From NCBI GenBank assembly GCA_017885385.1, contig JAFNGF010000009.1, positions 951-7,815 on the forward strand: 6,865 nt of DNA, in the 5' to 3' direction. This document shows positions 6,002 through 6,865 of this stretch, piece after piece. The position numbers and the translations under genes were made by a program. This DNA comes from Planctomycetota bacterium. GTDB lineage: Bacteria > Planctomycetota > Phycisphaerae > Sedimentisphaerales > Anaerobacaceae. Every line of letters starts with the position of its first letter. Within the stretch, counting starts at the first letter, position 1. The notes beneath the pieces were generated by a model. It saw nothing but the letters and a program-made list of their open reading frames with translations, was not told the DNA's origin and did not search any database.

Positions 6002-6826
6002 ATGCTCAGGTCCGGACATAGGACGCTAAAAGCAATTCATCTTGCCAGCACGCTCTGGTTCGTGCTGTGCATCGTCTATATTCTGGCATTAGCCCTGCGG
6101 GAGGCAGGCTTCCACTGGTGGGTAATCTTTTCCCTTTCCGGGTACTCGGCCTTTCTCATTTCTCTGCTAATAACTCTATATCTATTCGCAATTTTTCGAG
6201 GGGTTAGTCGCAATCAGAACATAGAAATAGAGCACCCCCTGACAAGCACGCACTCCTACATGGTATTCTACGCAGCCGCGCCTTTCTTGGGCGGCGTTGC
6301 AGGCTGCTTGGCAACGATAGGCGAAGATAAAGTCATACAATTCCTGGTGGGGGTTGCGCTTGGGACTTTTGCCACCACTTTTTTAGTCTGGGTGATTGTG
6401 GACCCACTGACGGGGTTGCTGGAGACAATCCTGCCGCCTTCCAGCCGAAGACATCGAGCCGAACGCCTTACCCAGGCCAAAGCCGAGCGAGAAAGAAAAC
6501 AGAAAGAGCACCAGCAACTTTTAGACGATATCCTTGCCAAAGAAGAGCAGGATCGGCTGCACTGGCAGCAAGCTCTTAGACCTCAGGCAGAAAAGCTGGC
6601 GGCGCTTTTGAAAACCGACGCAGCCAGCATCAGGCAGGCAGAACGTCAGGCTGTGGATATTGGCCTTTCCGCCTGGCAATTGGGGGGAATAACCTGTATG
6701 CGAGAGCTTCGTGATATGGCCTTAGTCATATCGAGGCAGAGGAATGATAGCGGAGCTATTACCGACTTTATTTCTTATTGGTGGGACGGCATCGGCTCCT
6801 GGCGAAGCCCGCGATTGGTGACATAG
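6002..6826 (+). CDS. Unrecognised four-span membrane protein with a charged helical cytoplasmic region
   Basis: I do not recognise this 274-aa family. Hydrophobic segments at about 12-33, 38-65, 84-106 and 111-133 suggest four membrane spans with both ends in the cytoplasm. Residues 148-206 are rich in Arg, Lys, Glu and Gln (RRHRAERLTQAKAERERKQK, then EEQDRLHWQQ) and probably form a long helix or coiled coil. A C-terminal part of about 70 residues follows and ends GIGSWRSPRLVT. No catalytic motif is evident. An in-frame TGA at 5993 limits the start, leaving ATG 6002 as the best choice, but GAGAGGA ends only 1 nt before it, which is very tight. The gene lies 66 bp after the export lipoprotein on the same strand with no clear terminator between, so co-transcription is plausible. 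A role in surface-glycan assembly would be inference from position only. Confidence 0.8.
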   Translation: MLRSGHRTLKAIHLASTLWFVLCIVYILALALREAGFHWWVIFSLSGYSAFLISLLITLYLFAIFRGVSRNQNIEIEHPLTSTHSYMVFYAAAPFLGGVAGCLATIGEDKVIQFLVGVALGTFATTFLVWVIVDPLTGLLETILPPSSRRHRAERLTQAKAERERKQKEHQQLLDDILAKEEQDRLHWQQALRPQAEKLAALLKTDAASIRQAERQAVDIGLSAWQLGGITCMRELRDMALVISRQRNDSGAITDFISYWWDGIGSWRSPRLVT

Positions 6827-6855
6827 ACAGTGTGGAAGACGTTTCTGTCACTGTC
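6826..6855. repeat. Inverted repeat just after the membrane-protein stop
   Basis: GACAGTG (6826-6832) and CACTGTC (6849-6855) are perfect inverted 7-mers with a 16-nt loop, starting on the last base of the stop codon. There is no U-run, so it is a poor intrinsic terminator. The CACTGTCCCGG end resembles dispersed palindromes (GGGACAGTG/CACTGTCCC type) I associate with REP elements, but the window ends 10 bases later and this cannot be settled. Confidence 0.4.
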
Positions 6856-6865
6856 CCGGCCGGTG

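Noticed and set aside
5618..6019. Minus-strand ORF of 133 codons with an Ala-rich stretch
   Set aside because: It is antisense to the export lipoprotein, and its Ala run is simply the complement of the GGC repeat in the Gly-rich tail.
6830..6865. Possible next gene starting at GTG (VWKTFLSLSRPV)
   Set aside because: Only 12 codons are visible, with no ribosome site, and they overlap the inverted repeat; the evidence is too thin.

Overview
The window holds three genes around one divergent promoter region and looks like chromosomal DNA from a Planctomycetota bacterium, most likely class Phycisphaerae. That placement is an inference from protein style, not from a search. The grounds are a giant exported protein made of repeated VADDxxC...GWKT modules with GEVED and LamG domains, and a polysaccharide-export lipoprotein whose 'QPPDEIEVHC...RIRPDGKVSFEAIGE' wording I associate with that group.

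Positions 2-4912, minus strand: a single uninterrupted reading frame of 1637 codons. It begins with a signal peptide at 4912 and runs off the left edge with no stop codon. It is easy to miss because its 3' end lies outside the window and many short antisense frames overlie it. Order of parts: signal peptide; an N-terminal domain with a Met/Gly-rich stretch; repeat module 1; a DLGDAPDS segment and GEVED domain; modules 2, 3 and 4; a LamG domain; a Cys-rich linker; and the first residues of what looks like a calcium-binding, dockerin-like loop. Two short REP-like DNA elements appear to lie inside this gene, in frame, at domain boundaries.

Positions 4913-5176: a 264-bp divergent intergenic region with a plausible sigma70-type promoter for each direction, a 9-nt direct repeat shared by the two -35 regions, and a strong hairpin in the leader of the rightward gene.

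Positions 5177-5935, plus strand: a Wza/OMA-type polysaccharide-export lipoprotein of 252 aa with a lipobox, Poly_export and SLBB-type parts, and an unusual Gly-rich tail. Positions 6002-6826, plus strand: an unrecognised 274-aa protein with four predicted membrane spans and a long charged helical region, possibly in one operon with the export gene. The last 40 bases hold an inverted repeat that may be a terminator-like hairpin or the edge of a dispersed repeat.

The two halves need not act in one pathway. Both sides concern the cell surface (a large secreted adhesion/binding protein, and glycan export through the outer membrane), and their divergent promoters share sequence, so co-regulation is a testable idea.
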